A DNA stretch of 64,000 bases, taken from assembly GCA_933228675.1 (NCBI GenBank), contig OW121741.1, positions 120,986,418 to 121,050,417 on the forward strand, read 5' to 3'. Each line of letters opens with the position of its first letter. The stretch's first letter is position 1. The position numbers and the translations under genes are program-made. This document shows positions 13,180 to 23,547 of this stretch, piece by piece. The notes beneath the pieces were generated by a model that was not told the DNA's origin, did not search any database, and was given only the letters and a program-made list of their open reading frames with translations. The DNA is from Stomorhina lunata (taxonomy: Eukaryota; Arthropoda; Insecta; Diptera; Rhiniidae).

Positions 13180-13917
13180 TATGGGACTTTCTTTAGAGGG
13201 GCACATGGTGCGGAAAGTTTCTGATTGTCACTCACTTGGGAGCGTCCAGAAACAATTCCTCTACAAGACTGTCCAAGCAGCTCACTACTTCCGATCCTAG
13301 ATCAAGTATGTCCCGGGCAATGGCTTCATCGGTCCCCTCCGATAGCTAGCTAGAGTGAGAAGGCAAACAGTTGGTGCAACCTGAATGGCTTTTAATAGCG
13401 TCTCAGGCATCTAGGCAATTAGACATAATTTGCTGAAGCACGACTGAAAATCTCGCCGAAAGGCATTAAGACCAAGACCAGCACGGTCTTAATTATGGTA
13501 TTTCTGGAAACTAGATATGATTTAGAATGAACCCTGGGCTGACGTTTGTAGTATTCTGGAACCTGAATATGTAGAAGTGAAATTCTACAGAAATGGCTTT
13601 CAGGCTAATGCTACACACGCCTCCGTCCCATTAAAACTTGGCAAATCTTAGAGCACGTTCAAAAATTGTCACCATTTAGTTGGCGGTGTAGGTTCGGATG
13701 ACTCTTCCCGATTAGCACGGATCTGGCTCTGACATAGCGCCCCATGAAGGCAATATGCCAACCCTAGCATGGCCTCCCTGCATGCATAGATAACCATGGG
13801 ATATAGACATAAATATACCATGGCCTCTCTGCATGTATAGATAACCATGGGATTTATACGTAACTATACAACAATTCGAGATAGCGACTCTAAGTTGGGA
13901 CCCACTTATATAGAAAC
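13180..13917 (+). promoter_or_regulatory. Retrotransposon 5' UTR (probable internal promoter region)
   Basis: This 738-bp leader is clearly less AT-rich than the flanks. It contains two adjacent ~50-bp direct copies (13769..13818 and 13819..13868; CATGGCCTC[C/T]CTGCATG and AACCATGGGAT shared). Non-LTR elements of this type usually carry their promoter internally, so this leader is the likely place for it. No specific promoter motif is proven here. Confidence 0.6.
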
Positions 13918-15198
13918 ATGAGCACTACACAAACACATAAACAGAATAACGGAGTAGAGACGGAATCTCCGATTAGCGCCTTAAACCCATTTAAGAAAAG
14001 CGGCGTAACGCCAAGAACACCAGAGGAGAAAAAGGATGAAATTAGCGAGAGGCCGACGGCAGTAAATTCATCCGCTGCCATGAATAGACTCGGTGATCTC
14101 ATTTCAACCCTAATGAGTTTTGTCAAAACCAAAAATAATGTTCACCACACTATTAAGGAGCAGGTTCGTGCAATAAAGGTAACCTACAATACCGCAATGG
14201 AGGAACTTCAAACTATGGTTGATAACCCAAAAAAAGTTGACAAGGAGGCACAAACATCGCCGGCTATTCAAAAAAAGCCAGAGGAGATAATGAAAAGATC
14301 GAGAGAACAGAGTGAAGAGTCACCAACAAAGGTACCTCAAAAAAAAATGAGGAAACAATCACAACATGCAAGGGAAGAGGAAACCCCTTCAACCTCCTCT
14401 CGTGCAAGGGAAAATTCCGCCCCATCAACGGAATGGAAAACCGTAACGCGAAAAAAAAGTAGTAGAGAAAAGAAAGCTCGGCCAAACGCGATGATAATTT
14501 CTGCAAAAGGCGAAAGCACATATGCGGATATTCTGCGTAAGATAAAGGCAGACCCAAACCTACATGAGTTTGGAAAAAGTGTTAAGACAGTCCGCAGAAC
14601 GCAAAAAGGTGAACTATTGCTGGAAATAAACAGTATAAATAAGGAGGAAGTGAACAATTTCAACGAACTCGTTGGAAAATCACTACAGGGATCAGCCGAA
14701 ATAAAAAGCAAGATAAGCGAGACCCTAATAGAATGTAAAGACCTCGATGAGATAACAACAGTAACAGATATCTGCACTGCTTTGGAGGAACAACTGGGAA
14801 TCTCAGGCCTTGGCGCTAATGTTGTTAAAAATTTACGCAAAGCATATGGTGGTACGCAAATAGCAAAAATTTGTTTACCAAACACAGTTGCACAAAAAGC
14901 CTTGAAAATAGGTAAGCTCAAAATTGGTTGGTCAATTTGTAGAGTGCGCAAGTGCATTACACTTAAACGATGTTTTAGATGTCTCGAGTTTGGACATATA
15001 TCTAGTACTTGCAAAAGTAGCTTTGATCGTTCAAATCTGTGCAGAAAATGTGGCGAGCCTAATCACATAGCAAAAAACTGTATCCTGGAACCAAGATGCA
15101 TGTTCTGTGTGGCCAACAAAGAGCCAGAAATTAAACACACTGCTGGCAGTAGCAAATGCCCAGTATTCAAAAAGGCGCTCAGTTTACGTAATAAATGA
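13918..15198 (+). CDS. Retrotransposon ORF1 protein (gag-like, CCHC zinc knuckles)
   Basis: This 426-residue protein is predicted to bind element RNA and form the cytoplasmic ribonucleoprotein. The N-terminal half is polar and rich in Lys, Glu, Ser and Thr, including a basic/acidic low-complexity stretch at about residues 100-200. A conserved central region (about 190-350) resembles the RRM-like region of R1/LOA ORF1 proteins. The C-terminus carries two CX2CX4HX4C knuckles (C352, C355, H360, C365 and C375, C378, H383, C388) and a third variant finger (C394, C397, H407, C414). The ATG at 13918 follows the leader and is the first in frame. The stop overlaps the ORF2 start by ATGA (15195..15198), which suggests termination-coupled reinitiation for ORF2. 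There are no frameshifts or internal stops. Confidence 0.93.
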   Translation: MSTTQTHKQNNGVETESPISALNPFKKSGVTPRTPEEKKDEISERPTAVNSSAAMNRLGDLISTLMSFVKTKNNVHHTIKEQVRAIKVTYNTAMEELQTMVDNPKKVDKEAQTSPAIQKKPEEIMKRSREQSEESPTKVPQKKMRKQSQHAREEETPSTSSRARENSAPSTEWKTVTRKKSSREKKARPNAMIISAKGESTYADILRKIKADPNLHEFGKSVKTVRRTQKGELLLEINSINKEEVNNFNELVGKSLQGSAEIKSKISETLIECKDLDEITTVTDICTALEEQLGISGLGANVVKNLRKAYGGTQIAKICLPNTVAQKALKIGKLKIGWSICRVRKCITLKRCFRCLEFGHISSTCKSSFDRSNLCRKCGEPNHIAKNCILEPRCMFCVANKEPEIKHTAGSSKCPVFKKALSLRNK

Positions 15199-18173
15199 AA
15201 ATATTACAATTAAATCTGAACCACTGCGCAGCGGCTCAAGACCTTCTTAGCCAAACAACTAGAGAAATGGATATTGACGTTGCAATAATAAGTGAGCAGT
15301 ATAAAAATCTCTTTAGCGGTATATGGCAAAAAGACAATTTAGGAAAAGCAGCAATATGGACGTGTGGCAAGCTCCCATTTCAAGAAACAATGAAGTACCC
15401 ATCAGACGGCTTTGTTAGAGTAATGATTAAAGGAGTACATATATATAGCTGCTACATTTCCCCAAATGCTGCACAAAGTGAATTTGAAAACTTTATAGAT
15501 AGGCTCGTGTCAGACGCTACGAAATTCAATCCAAAAATTATTGCTGGCGACTTTAATGCTTGGGCAGTGGACTGGGGGTCACCCTTCACAAATGCCAGAG
15601 GTCGTAAACTCCTTGAAGCTTTCTCACAATTAGACCTGGTATTGTCTAACACTGGAAGCATTCAAACATTTAGAAGAGGTGCAACTGGTTCTATTGTTGA
15701 CATCACGTTCACTAGCCCATCTCTGGCAAGAAATATAAATTGGAAAGTAAGTGAGCACTATACACATAGCGACCACCAGGCTATATTATATAACATCGAA
15801 GAAATCAACCCCTCTAAATCAAAAAATCGTTCCCAAACGATAGGCTGGGCCCAAGAGAAATTTGATACAGAATCTTTCTTGGCCGAATTCTCATCCAGGT
15901 TAACACCCGGAGCTACACACGATGTAACAAGAAAACAAATAACTGAAGCTCTAAAAAAAGCATGTGATGCATCAATGCCTAGAAAAGTACAAGCAAATCG
16001 CAGGAAACCAAATTATTGGTGGAACTCCGAAATTGCTGAACTAAGAAGAGCCTGTCTTAAAGCAAGACGTATATTCCAAAGGGGGCAGTCACGACAAGAT
16101 TCCGAGAGTAAACGTCAACTATACATACAAACTAGGCGTAACTTTCAAAAGGCTATAAGGAAAAGCAAACAGGAAAGTTTTAAACTGCTTTGCAATGAAG
16201 TTGATTCCAATCCATGGGGAAATGCATATCGCATAGTTATGACAAGGTTAAGAACCCAAAGAACCCCAGAAGTAACATGCCCATACCTCCTTAGAAAAAT
16301 AATAGAAGTATTGTTTCCAAAAGGGCAGCCGACGCAGAGTATGCCGATATATCCTATAGCCGATATAGAAGAAGTGACAGAAGAAGAAGTTCTCCAAACC
16401 TGCTCCCATATTGGTGACAAGAAAGCCCCTGGTTTAGATAGAATTCCGAACAAAGCACTTAAAACTGCGCTTAAGGCTAATCCACAAGTATTTGCAGATG
16501 TCTTTAACTCCTGCCTTCGCACTGGAGAATTTCCAGAAGTATGGAAAAAGCAAAAACTGGTCTTAATTCCAAAGCCCAACAAACGCCTAGGCGAGCCGTC
16601 ATCGTACCGACCAATATGTCTATTGGATACTCTAGGTAAAGTCCTAGAAAGAGTGATTTATAATAGACTGCTAGAAGCTGTGGAAAGTGTAAATGGACTC
16701 TCGGTCAGACAGTATGGTTTTCGTAAATCAAGATCGACGATAGATGCGATAAATCAAGTGAAAACAATTGCAGAAAATGCGATAAAGGGTAAAGGAGCGA
16801 ATAAAAAGTACTGTGTGGTTGTTACTTTAGATATTAAAAATGCTTTTAATAGCGCTGGCTGGAATTTTATTATGTCAACACTAAGAAACCTAGATGTCCC
16901 AAATTACATTATTAGAATTGTAGGAGACTATTTCAACAACAGAACACTCTGGTATAATACGGATGATGGTATGAAATCATATGAAACCTCAGCAGGAGTA
17001 CCCCAGGGCTCAGTACTTGGGCCATTACTATGGAATGTAATGTATAACGGAGTGCTGGAGTTGAATATCCCTGAAGAGGCGAATATTATAGGATTCGCAG
17101 ACGATATAGCTATAGTCGTATGTGCACGATTCCTAGATGAAGTTCAAATGTATACCAACGAGACAATTAGTATTGTGAAATCATGGCTAGATAAAGCCGG
17201 TTTAGAACTAGCAGAACATAAAACAGAAGCAGTTTTAATTAGTAACCGTAGGAAAAAAGAAACATTAAATATCCAAGTAGGTGAGACTATTATAACGTCA
17301 TCCCCTTCTCTGAAGTACCTAGGAGTTATGATTGATGATAAACTAAACTTTAAGGCGCATATGGAATACGCATATAAAAAAGCCGCAGCAGTTAGTAATG
17401 CTCTCAGCAGAATTATGCCAAATGTTGGAGGGCCAAGACAAAGCCGTAGAATCTTATTAACTAGAGTAACAATGTCGATCTTACTGTATGGAGCTCCTAT
17501 TTGGGCCAGGTCCATTAAAAACACGACACGTAAAAACATAATCTCACTATTCCGTCAGAGTTGCCTCCGAGTCTGTAGCGGATACAGAACAATATCTCTT
17601 GAAGCTTCAGCGATAATTGCTGGTATGATCCCTATTGACTTGTCTTCCTTTGAGGCACATAGCATTTATGTAGCCAAGGAAAACAATAGAGAAGAAAACC
17701 CCCGCGAGAGAAAACAAATTGAAAGAGATGATACTATTGTGAAATGGCAAAGAAGGTGGGAAAATACAGAAAAAGGTCGATGGACCTACAAACTGATTCC
17801 AAACATTAGTAAATGGATAACACGTAAACATGGTGATGTTAATTACTACTTAACACAATTCTTAAGCGGCCATGGAGGGTACAGAGGATATCTATTCAAG
17901 TATGGTCTAGATAATTCTCCAAACTGTCCAATGTGTTCAATAACTGAAGATGCAGAGCATGTAGTTTTTAACTGTCCAAGATTCCAAGTACAGAGAAACT
18001 TGATAATGAGCGAAGTGGGAGACCCTATAAATCCCAACAATATAGTAGATTTAATGCTACAATCTAAAGAAAAATGGGCTCTAGTGTCAAATTTTATATG
18101 TGAAATACACCTTCAACTAAGGAATGAAGAAGACATTCGCAAAGAAAATAACAGAGCTGTATCAAATATGTAG
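15195..18173 (+). CDS. Retrotransposon ORF2 polyprotein: APE-type endonuclease and reverse transcriptase
   Basis: This 992-residue enzyme nicks target DNA and copies element RNA onto it (target-primed reverse transcription). Residues 1-205 form an exonuclease-endonuclease-phosphatase domain: LNLNH at the N-terminus, SEQ near 33-35, GDFNAW with D119 and N121, and SDH with D193 and H194. The reverse transcriptase lies at about 400-720: KAPGLD, YRPICLL, QYGFRKSRST, motif A with D546, motif B AGVPQGSVLGP, motif C FADD (D636, D637), then LKYLGVMID. A C-terminal CX2CX7HX4C finger (C911, C914, H922, C927) is typical of R1/LOA-type elements. I see no obvious RNase H domain. All recognised catalytic residues are intact and the frame is open throughout, so the element may be active or only recently silent. 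Confidence 0.95.
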   Translation: MKILQLNLNHCAAAQDLLSQTTREMDIDVAIISEQYKNLFSGIWQKDNLGKAAIWTCGKLPFQETMKYPSDGFVRVMIKGVHIYSCYISPNAAQSEFENFIDRLVSDATKFNPKIIAGDFNAWAVDWGSPFTNARGRKLLEAFSQLDLVLSNTGSIQTFRRGATGSIVDITFTSPSLARNINWKVSEHYTHSDHQAILYNIEEINPSKSKNRSQTIGWAQEKFDTESFLAEFSSRLTPGATHDVTRKQITEALKKACDASMPRKVQANRRKPNYWWNSEIAELRRACLKARRIFQRGQSRQDSESKRQLYIQTRRNFQKAIRKSKQESFKLLCNEVDSNPWGNAYRIVMTRLRTQRTPEVTCPYLLRKIIEVLFPKGQPTQSMPIYPIADIEEVTEEEVLQTCSHIGDKKAPGLDRIPNKALKTALKANPQVFADVFNSCLRTGEFPEVWKKQKLVLIPKPNKRLGEPSSYRPICLLDTLGKVLERVIYNRLLEAVESVNGLSVRQYGFRKSRSTIDAINQVKTIAENAIKGKGANKKYCVVVTLDIKNAFNSAGWNFIMSTLRNLDVPNYIIRIVGDYFNNRTLWYNTDDGMKSYETSAGVPQGSVLGPLLWNVMYNGVLELNIPEEANIIGFADDIAIVVCARFLDEVQMYTNETISIVKSWLDKAGLELAEHKTEAVLISNRRKKETLNIQVGETIITSSPSLKYLGVMIDDKLNFKAHMEYAYKKAAAVSNALSRIMPNVGGPRQSRRILLTRVTMSILLYGAPIWARSIKNTTRKNIISLFRQSCLRVCSGYRTISLEASAIIAGMIPIDLSSFEAHSIYVAKENNREENPRERKQIERDDTIVKWQRRWENTEKGRWTYKLIPNISKWITRKHGDVNYYLTQFLSGHGGYRGYLFKYGLDNSPNCPMCSITEDAEHVVFNCPRFQVQRNLIMSEVGDPINPNNIVDLMLQSKEKWALVSNFICEIHLQLRNEEDIRKENNRAVSNM

Positions 18174-18383
18174 ATAGCCGTAGCGCTAACCAGCCCCGCG
18201 AAGTAATACCTAACAGCAGTGCCGCGGGGAGAGTGGTCGATGCATGGGAATATGGTTTAGTGAGTATGGACGTAGTTCGAGTCTCACATAGTAGATTGCT
18301 GTTCATATCCGTAAGCCATGAATATGAATGCCAATTTGCATCCGTAAACAGGATTCCGAAACCCATACCAAAAAAAAAAAAAA
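18174..18383 (+). other. Retrotransposon 3' UTR, terminal hairpin and A-tail
   Basis: About 195 bp of relatively GC-rich UTR followed by a pure A run ending at 18383. CCCCGCG (18194..18200) and CGCGGGG (18223..18229) form a perfect 7-bp stem with a 22-nt loop. By analogy with other LINEs, such 3' structures can be recognised by the element's own reverse transcriptase; this is inference. Confidence 0.75.
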
Positions 18384-20565
18384 GACCAATAAATAGACTA
18401 AAACATAGCCTAAGACATAGACTAAGACATAGACTAAGACATAGACTAAGACATAGACTAAGACATAGACTAAGACATAGACTAATACATAGACTAAGAT
18501 ATAGACTAAAACATAGACTAAGACATATACTAAGACATAAACTAAGACTTAGACTAAGTGATAGACTAAGACATAGACTAAGACATAGACTAAGACATAG
18601 ATTAAGACATAGTTTAAGACATAGACTAAGACATAGACTAAGACATAGACTAAGACATAGACTAAGACATAGACTAAGACATAGACTAAGACATAGACTA
18701 AGACATAGACTAAGACATAGACTAAGACATAGACTAAGACATAGACTAAGACATAGACTAAGACATAGACTAAGACATAGACTAAGACATAGACTAAGAC
18801 ATAGACTAAGACATAGACTAAGACATAGACTAAGATATAGACTAAGATATTGACTAAGACATAGACTAAGACATAGACTAAGATATAGACTAAGCAATAG
18901 ACTGAGACATAGACTAAGACAAAGCCTAAGACATAGACTAAGACATAGACTAAGACATAGACTAAGACATAGACTAAGACATAGACTAAGACATAGACTA
19001 AGACATAGACTAAGACATAGACTAAGACATAGACTAAGACATAGACTAAGACATAGACTAAGATATAGACTAAGACATAGACTAAGATAAATACTAAGAT
19101 ATAGACTAAGACATAGACTAAGACATAGACTAAGACATAGACTAAGACATAAACTAAGACATAGACTAAGACATAGACTAAGACATAGACTAAGACATAG
19201 ACTAAGACATAGACTAAGACATAGACTAAGACATAGACTAAGACATTGACTAAGGCATAGACTAAGACATAGACTATGACATAGACTAAGACATAGACTA
19301 AGACATAGACTAAGACATAGACTAAGACATAGACTAAGACATAGACTAAGACATAGACTAAGATATAGACTAAGATATAGACTAAGACATAGACTAAGAC
19401 ATAGAATATGACATAGACTAAGACATAGACTAAGACATAGACTAAGACACAGACTAAGACATAGACTAAGACATAGACTAAGACATAGACTAAGACATAG
19501 ACTAAGACATAGACTAAGACATAGACTAAGACATAGACTAAGACATAGACTAAGACATAGACTAAGACATAGACTAAGACATAGACTAAGACATAGACTA
19601 GGACATAGACTAAGACATAGACTAAGACATAGACTAAGACATAGACTAAGACATAGACTAAGACATAGACTAAGACATAGACTAAGACATAGACTAAGAC
19701 ATAGACTAAGACATAGACTAAGACATAGACTAAGACATAGACTAAGACATAGACTAAGACATAGACTAAGACATAGACTAAGACATAGACTAAGACATAT
19801 ATTAAGACATAGACTAAGACATAAACTAAGATATAGACTAAGACATATACTTAGACATAGACTAAGACATAGACTAAGACATAGACTAAGATATAGACTA
19901 AGACATAGACTAAGACATAGACTAAGATATAGACTAAGATATAGACTAAGAAATAGACTAAAACATAGCCTAAGACATAGACTAAGACATAGACTAAGAC
20001 ATAGACTAAGACATAGACTAATACATAGACTAAGATATAGACTTAAACATAGACTAAGACATATACTAAGACATATACTAAGACATAGACTGAGACATAG
20101 ACTAAGACATAGACTAAGACATAGACTAAGACATAAACTAAGACATAGTCTAAGACATAGACTAAGACATAGACAAAGACATAGACTAAGACATAGACTA
20201 AGACATAGACTAAGGCATAGACTAAGACATAGAGTAAGACATAGACTTAGACATAGACTAAGACATAGACTAAGACATAGACTAAGACATAGACTAAAAC
20301 ATAGATTAAGACATAGACTAAGATATAGACTAAGATATAGACTAAGACATAGACTAAGACATAGACTAAAACATAGCCTAAGACATAGACTAAGACATAT
20401 ACTAATACATAGACTAAGATATAGACTAAAACATAGACTAAGACATATACTAAGACATAGACTTAGACATAGACTTAGACATAGACTAAGACATAGACTA
20501 AGACATAGACTAAGACATAGACTAATACATAGACTAAGACATATATTTAGACATGGACTAAAACA
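18384..20565 (+). repeat. 12-bp minisatellite array 4 (right part of the split array)
   Basis: About 180 units of ACATAGACTAAG continuing array 3 after the retrotransposon; 18384..18397 is the right target-site duplication. Variant strings repeat as higher-order blocks: TAAAACATAGCCTAAGAC followed by a TAATACATAG unit and a TATACTAAGAC unit occurs near 18399, 19957 and 20366. The 832-codon minus-strand frame through it (Leu-Ser-Leu-Cys repeats) is an artefact. Confidence 0.97.
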
Positions 20566-20589
20566 AAGTGAAAAAGATGTATATAAAAT

Positions 20590-21360
20590 CATGACAAAAA
20601 AAATTTCTTTGATTTAATGTCAACTAAAAAATTTCTATTGAAAATTATGACATACAAACTTTTTATAGAAAATTGTGATGACGAATTCACTATAGATTTT
20701 CAATAAAGAATTTTTAGCTACAAATTTTCTAGAAAAAATTGTGACCTTAAAATTTTCTATAGAAAATTGTGATCTATAAGTTGTTTATAGAAAATTGTGA
20801 GTTATAATTTTTTATAGAAAATTGTGGCTTATAAATTTTCTATAGAAATTTTTGGCATAAAAGATTTTGAACTAAAAATATTTTATAGAAATTTGTAACC
20901 AAGAAATGTTCTATAGAGAATGTTTAAACACAAGTTTTCTTTAGAAAATTGTGATCAATAAATATAAAATTTCTAAACAATATTGCGACCAAAACTTTTT
21001 TCTATATAAAACATTGACAAACTAATTGAGAAAAAAATTCTATAAAAATTCGGAGCAAATTTTTTTCATGGAAAGTTTATATATTGTTTTGGTACTAGAA
21101 TTGAAGCCTAAAAAATTTAACAAAAATAAAATAAATTTTAAAAAATTGTACGACAAAACAAAATTCTTTGTAATATTTTACAAAAAAAAAACTTTTTATT
21201 GTAGAAAATTTAACTGCCTAAAAAAAATCAAAAGATTTTATAACCAGAACAGTTTTTGCAAAAATTTCAACATCTTAATTTTTTTGAACTGTTTCAGAAG
21301 AAATTTTCCTACAAAAACTTATGTTCCCAAATATTTTCTATAGGAAATTGTATCACAGAC
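20590..21360. repeat. Degenerate AT satellite, GTGAYY-linker variant
   Basis: Loose tandem units of TTTTCTATAGAAAATTGTGAC type, about 30 bp each, strongly diverged. It is related to the palindromic-core satellites but with a GTGAC/GTGATC linker and shortened T/A runs, probably an old array. Open frames near 21026 and 21256 are composition artefacts. Confidence 0.75.
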
Positions 21361-21999
21361 ATTTTTTGTGAACAGAAACTTGTGTTTTCAGAAAATTGGA
21401 TGTTTCTTTATCTTTCTTTATCTGTTATCTTACTTTACATAAATCGCTTATATTAGTTTTTGCTTCTTTAGTCTGTGGACAGACGACGATCATCCATGGG
21501 CTATAGTTATTTGATAACGTGATTGCCTAAGAAAAAGCAACCAGGACTTTCAAACTTATTTTCACAAATTTCGATGATATTTTTTACACACTTTGATTTA
21601 AGTAAATTTTATGATATTAAACTGATTCTCGTTCGTACTATTTTCGAAGTATGACTGAGAGCTATTTTGAAAAATTACAATTTTCCTTTTTTTTGCAAAA
21701 TTAAATTACTTCGAAAATTAACAGTTCTCCCATCTACATTTTTTTACTAATGCCCTTTTCAATTTTCATTCTGAAAAAGTAAAATTTTTTCAACAAAACA
21801 ATAAACCAACATTCCAGGTAGATTATAGCAATTGTATTAGATTTTTTGTTTAATCTAAAAATTTTGTTTTAAAAAAAAATCTCTAACAGAGGTTCTCGTT
21901 TTACTTGAAATTTCGAGGAAATAACTTAACTTAATTTAAACTCAAGGCAAATACATACACTTACATATGATTTTATATCGTAACATTTTCTATATTGTA
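21361..21999. other. Intergenic DNA; left copy of an array-flanking direct repeat
   Basis: From about 21751 to 21985 the sequence matches 23548..23765 (shared AATAAACCAACATTCCAGGTA, imperfect elsewhere; offset 1797 bp). The two copies bracket the satellite array at 22.0-23.55 kb. No gene is recognised. Confidence 0.65.
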
Positions 22000-23547
22000 T
22001 TAAAACTTTTTTATACAAACAATTTTATATTGAAAAAATTTCGTTTCAAAAAAAAATTTTTTTCTAAAAAAAATTTATTTATAAAATTTTTCTTTAAAAA
22101 AATTTGTATATCTACAATTTTTCTATAAAAAAATTATATAAAGAAATTTTCTATAAAAAAAATTCATATCAAAAATTTTTCTATAGAAAAATTTTATATC
22201 GAAAATTTTTTTGAAATTTGTTTTTGAAAAATTTTATAGAAAATATTTTCTTTAGAAAATATTTCATATCAAGAATATTTATATAGGAAAAATCGAATGT
22301 CAACAATTTTTATAGAAAAAATTATATATCGAAAATTTTTCTATGGAAACAAATTTATATCAAAAATTATTTTATAAAAAAAAATTTATATCAAAAATTT
22401 TTATATAGAAAAAATTTTATATCAAAAATTATTCTAATGAAAAAATTTAATAACGAAAAATTTTATATAGAAAATTTTTCTTTAGAAAAATTTTATATTT
22501 TTTCTATAAAATAATTTTATAGAAAAAAATTTATCGAAAAGTGTTCTATAGAAAACACTTTATATCGAACACTTTTAAATAGGAAAAATTTAATATCAAC
22601 AATTTTTATAGAAAAAATTATATATCGAAAATTTTTTTATAGAAAAAATTCAAAAATTTTTGCATAGAAAAAAATTTATATCGAAAATTTTTATATAGAA
22701 AAATTTTTTTATAGATAAAAATTTATAGAAAAAATTGTATATCGAAATTTTTTCTATCGAAAAAATGTTATATAGAAAATTTTTCTAAAGAAAATATTGA
22801 ATATTGTAAATTTTTCTATAGAAAAATTTTACATTGAAACTTTTTCTTTAAAAAAAAATTATATTGAAAATTTTTCTATTGAAAAATTTCATATTGAAAA
22901 TTTTTCTAGAAAAAAATTTTATATTGAAAATTTTTCTACAGAAAAATTTTATATTGAATATTTTTCTATAGAAAAATTTAATACTGAATATTTTTCTATC
23001 GAAAAAAATTTATATTGAAAATTTTTCTATACAAAAAATTTTATATTGAAAATTTTTCTATACAAAAAATTTTACATTGAAAATTTTTATATAACAAAAA
23101 AAAATATATTAAAAATTTTTCTATTGAAAAATTTCATATTGAAAATTTTTCTATAGAAAAATTTTATATTGAAAATTTTTCTATAAACAAATTTAATATA
23201 AAAAATTTTATATTGAAATTTTTCTCTAGAAAAATTTTATAGAAAAAAATTTATCGAAAAGTTTTCTATAGAAAACATTTTATATCGAGAACTTTTATAT
23301 AGGAAAAATTTTATATCAACAATTTTTATAGAAAAAATTATTATAGAAAACAATTTATATTGAAAATTTTTCTATAGAAAAAAATTTAAAATAGAAAATT
23401 TATCTACAGAAAAAATTTTATATCGAACATTTTTCTAAATAAATAATTTTATATAAAGAATTTTTCTATATAAAAAATTTTATATCAAAAATTTTTCTAT
23501 ATAAAAAAATTTAGATCAAAAATTTTTCTATAGAAAAAATTTTATAT
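22000..23547. repeat. AT-rich palindromic satellite array, TATATYG/TATATTGAAA-linker subfamily
   Basis: Units with the palindromic CTATAG core and linkers TTTTATATCGAAAA or TTTTATATTGAAAA. It is moderately degenerate, with several internal deletions. Diverged direct repeats flank it on both sides. Confidence 0.9.

Larger units (their letters stand above)
13180..18383 (+). mobile_element. Complete non-LTR retrotransposon of the LOA/R1 group
   Basis: A 5.2-kb element with a 5' UTR (13180..13917), ORF1 (gag-like), ORF2 (endonuclease plus reverse transcriptase), a 3' UTR (18174..18369) and an A-tail ending at 18383. It is bounded by a perfect 14-bp target-site duplication. It is inserted inside a 12-bp minisatellite in the same orientation as the ACATAGACTAAG strand. 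Both reading frames are open, and the endonuclease, reverse transcriptase and zinc-knuckle residues are present, so the insertion looks recent and possibly competent. Motif A (LDIKNAFNSA) and the C-terminal CX2CX7HX4C finger fit the LOA/R1 group. Assignment within that group would need a phylogeny. Confidence 0.95.

Noticed and set aside
13890..15014. Minus-strand frames of 80, 97 and 225 codons opposite LINE ORF1
   Set aside because: Antisense shadows of a well-supported ORF with zinc knuckles.
6602..20565. CRISPR-like array
   Set aside because: Units are contiguous 12-bp repeats without unique spacers, in an animal genome. It is a minisatellite.
18094..20592. 832-codon minus-strand open frame of Leu-Ser-Leu-Cys repeats, plus similar 363/373/206/123/119-codon frames at 6543..7677, 8873..9244, 12876..13235 and 18233..18853
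   Set aside because: The 12-bp unit has stop-free frames on both strands, so any long array is open by arithmetic. Frames occur on both strands, switch with the array and have no start context or conserved flank.
22797..23018. Open frames of NFSIEKFYIE-type repeats (also at 31699..31970, 53052..53430, 56062..56283)
   Set aside because: Translations of the AT satellite; the composition and period are those of the DNA repeat, not of a protein family.
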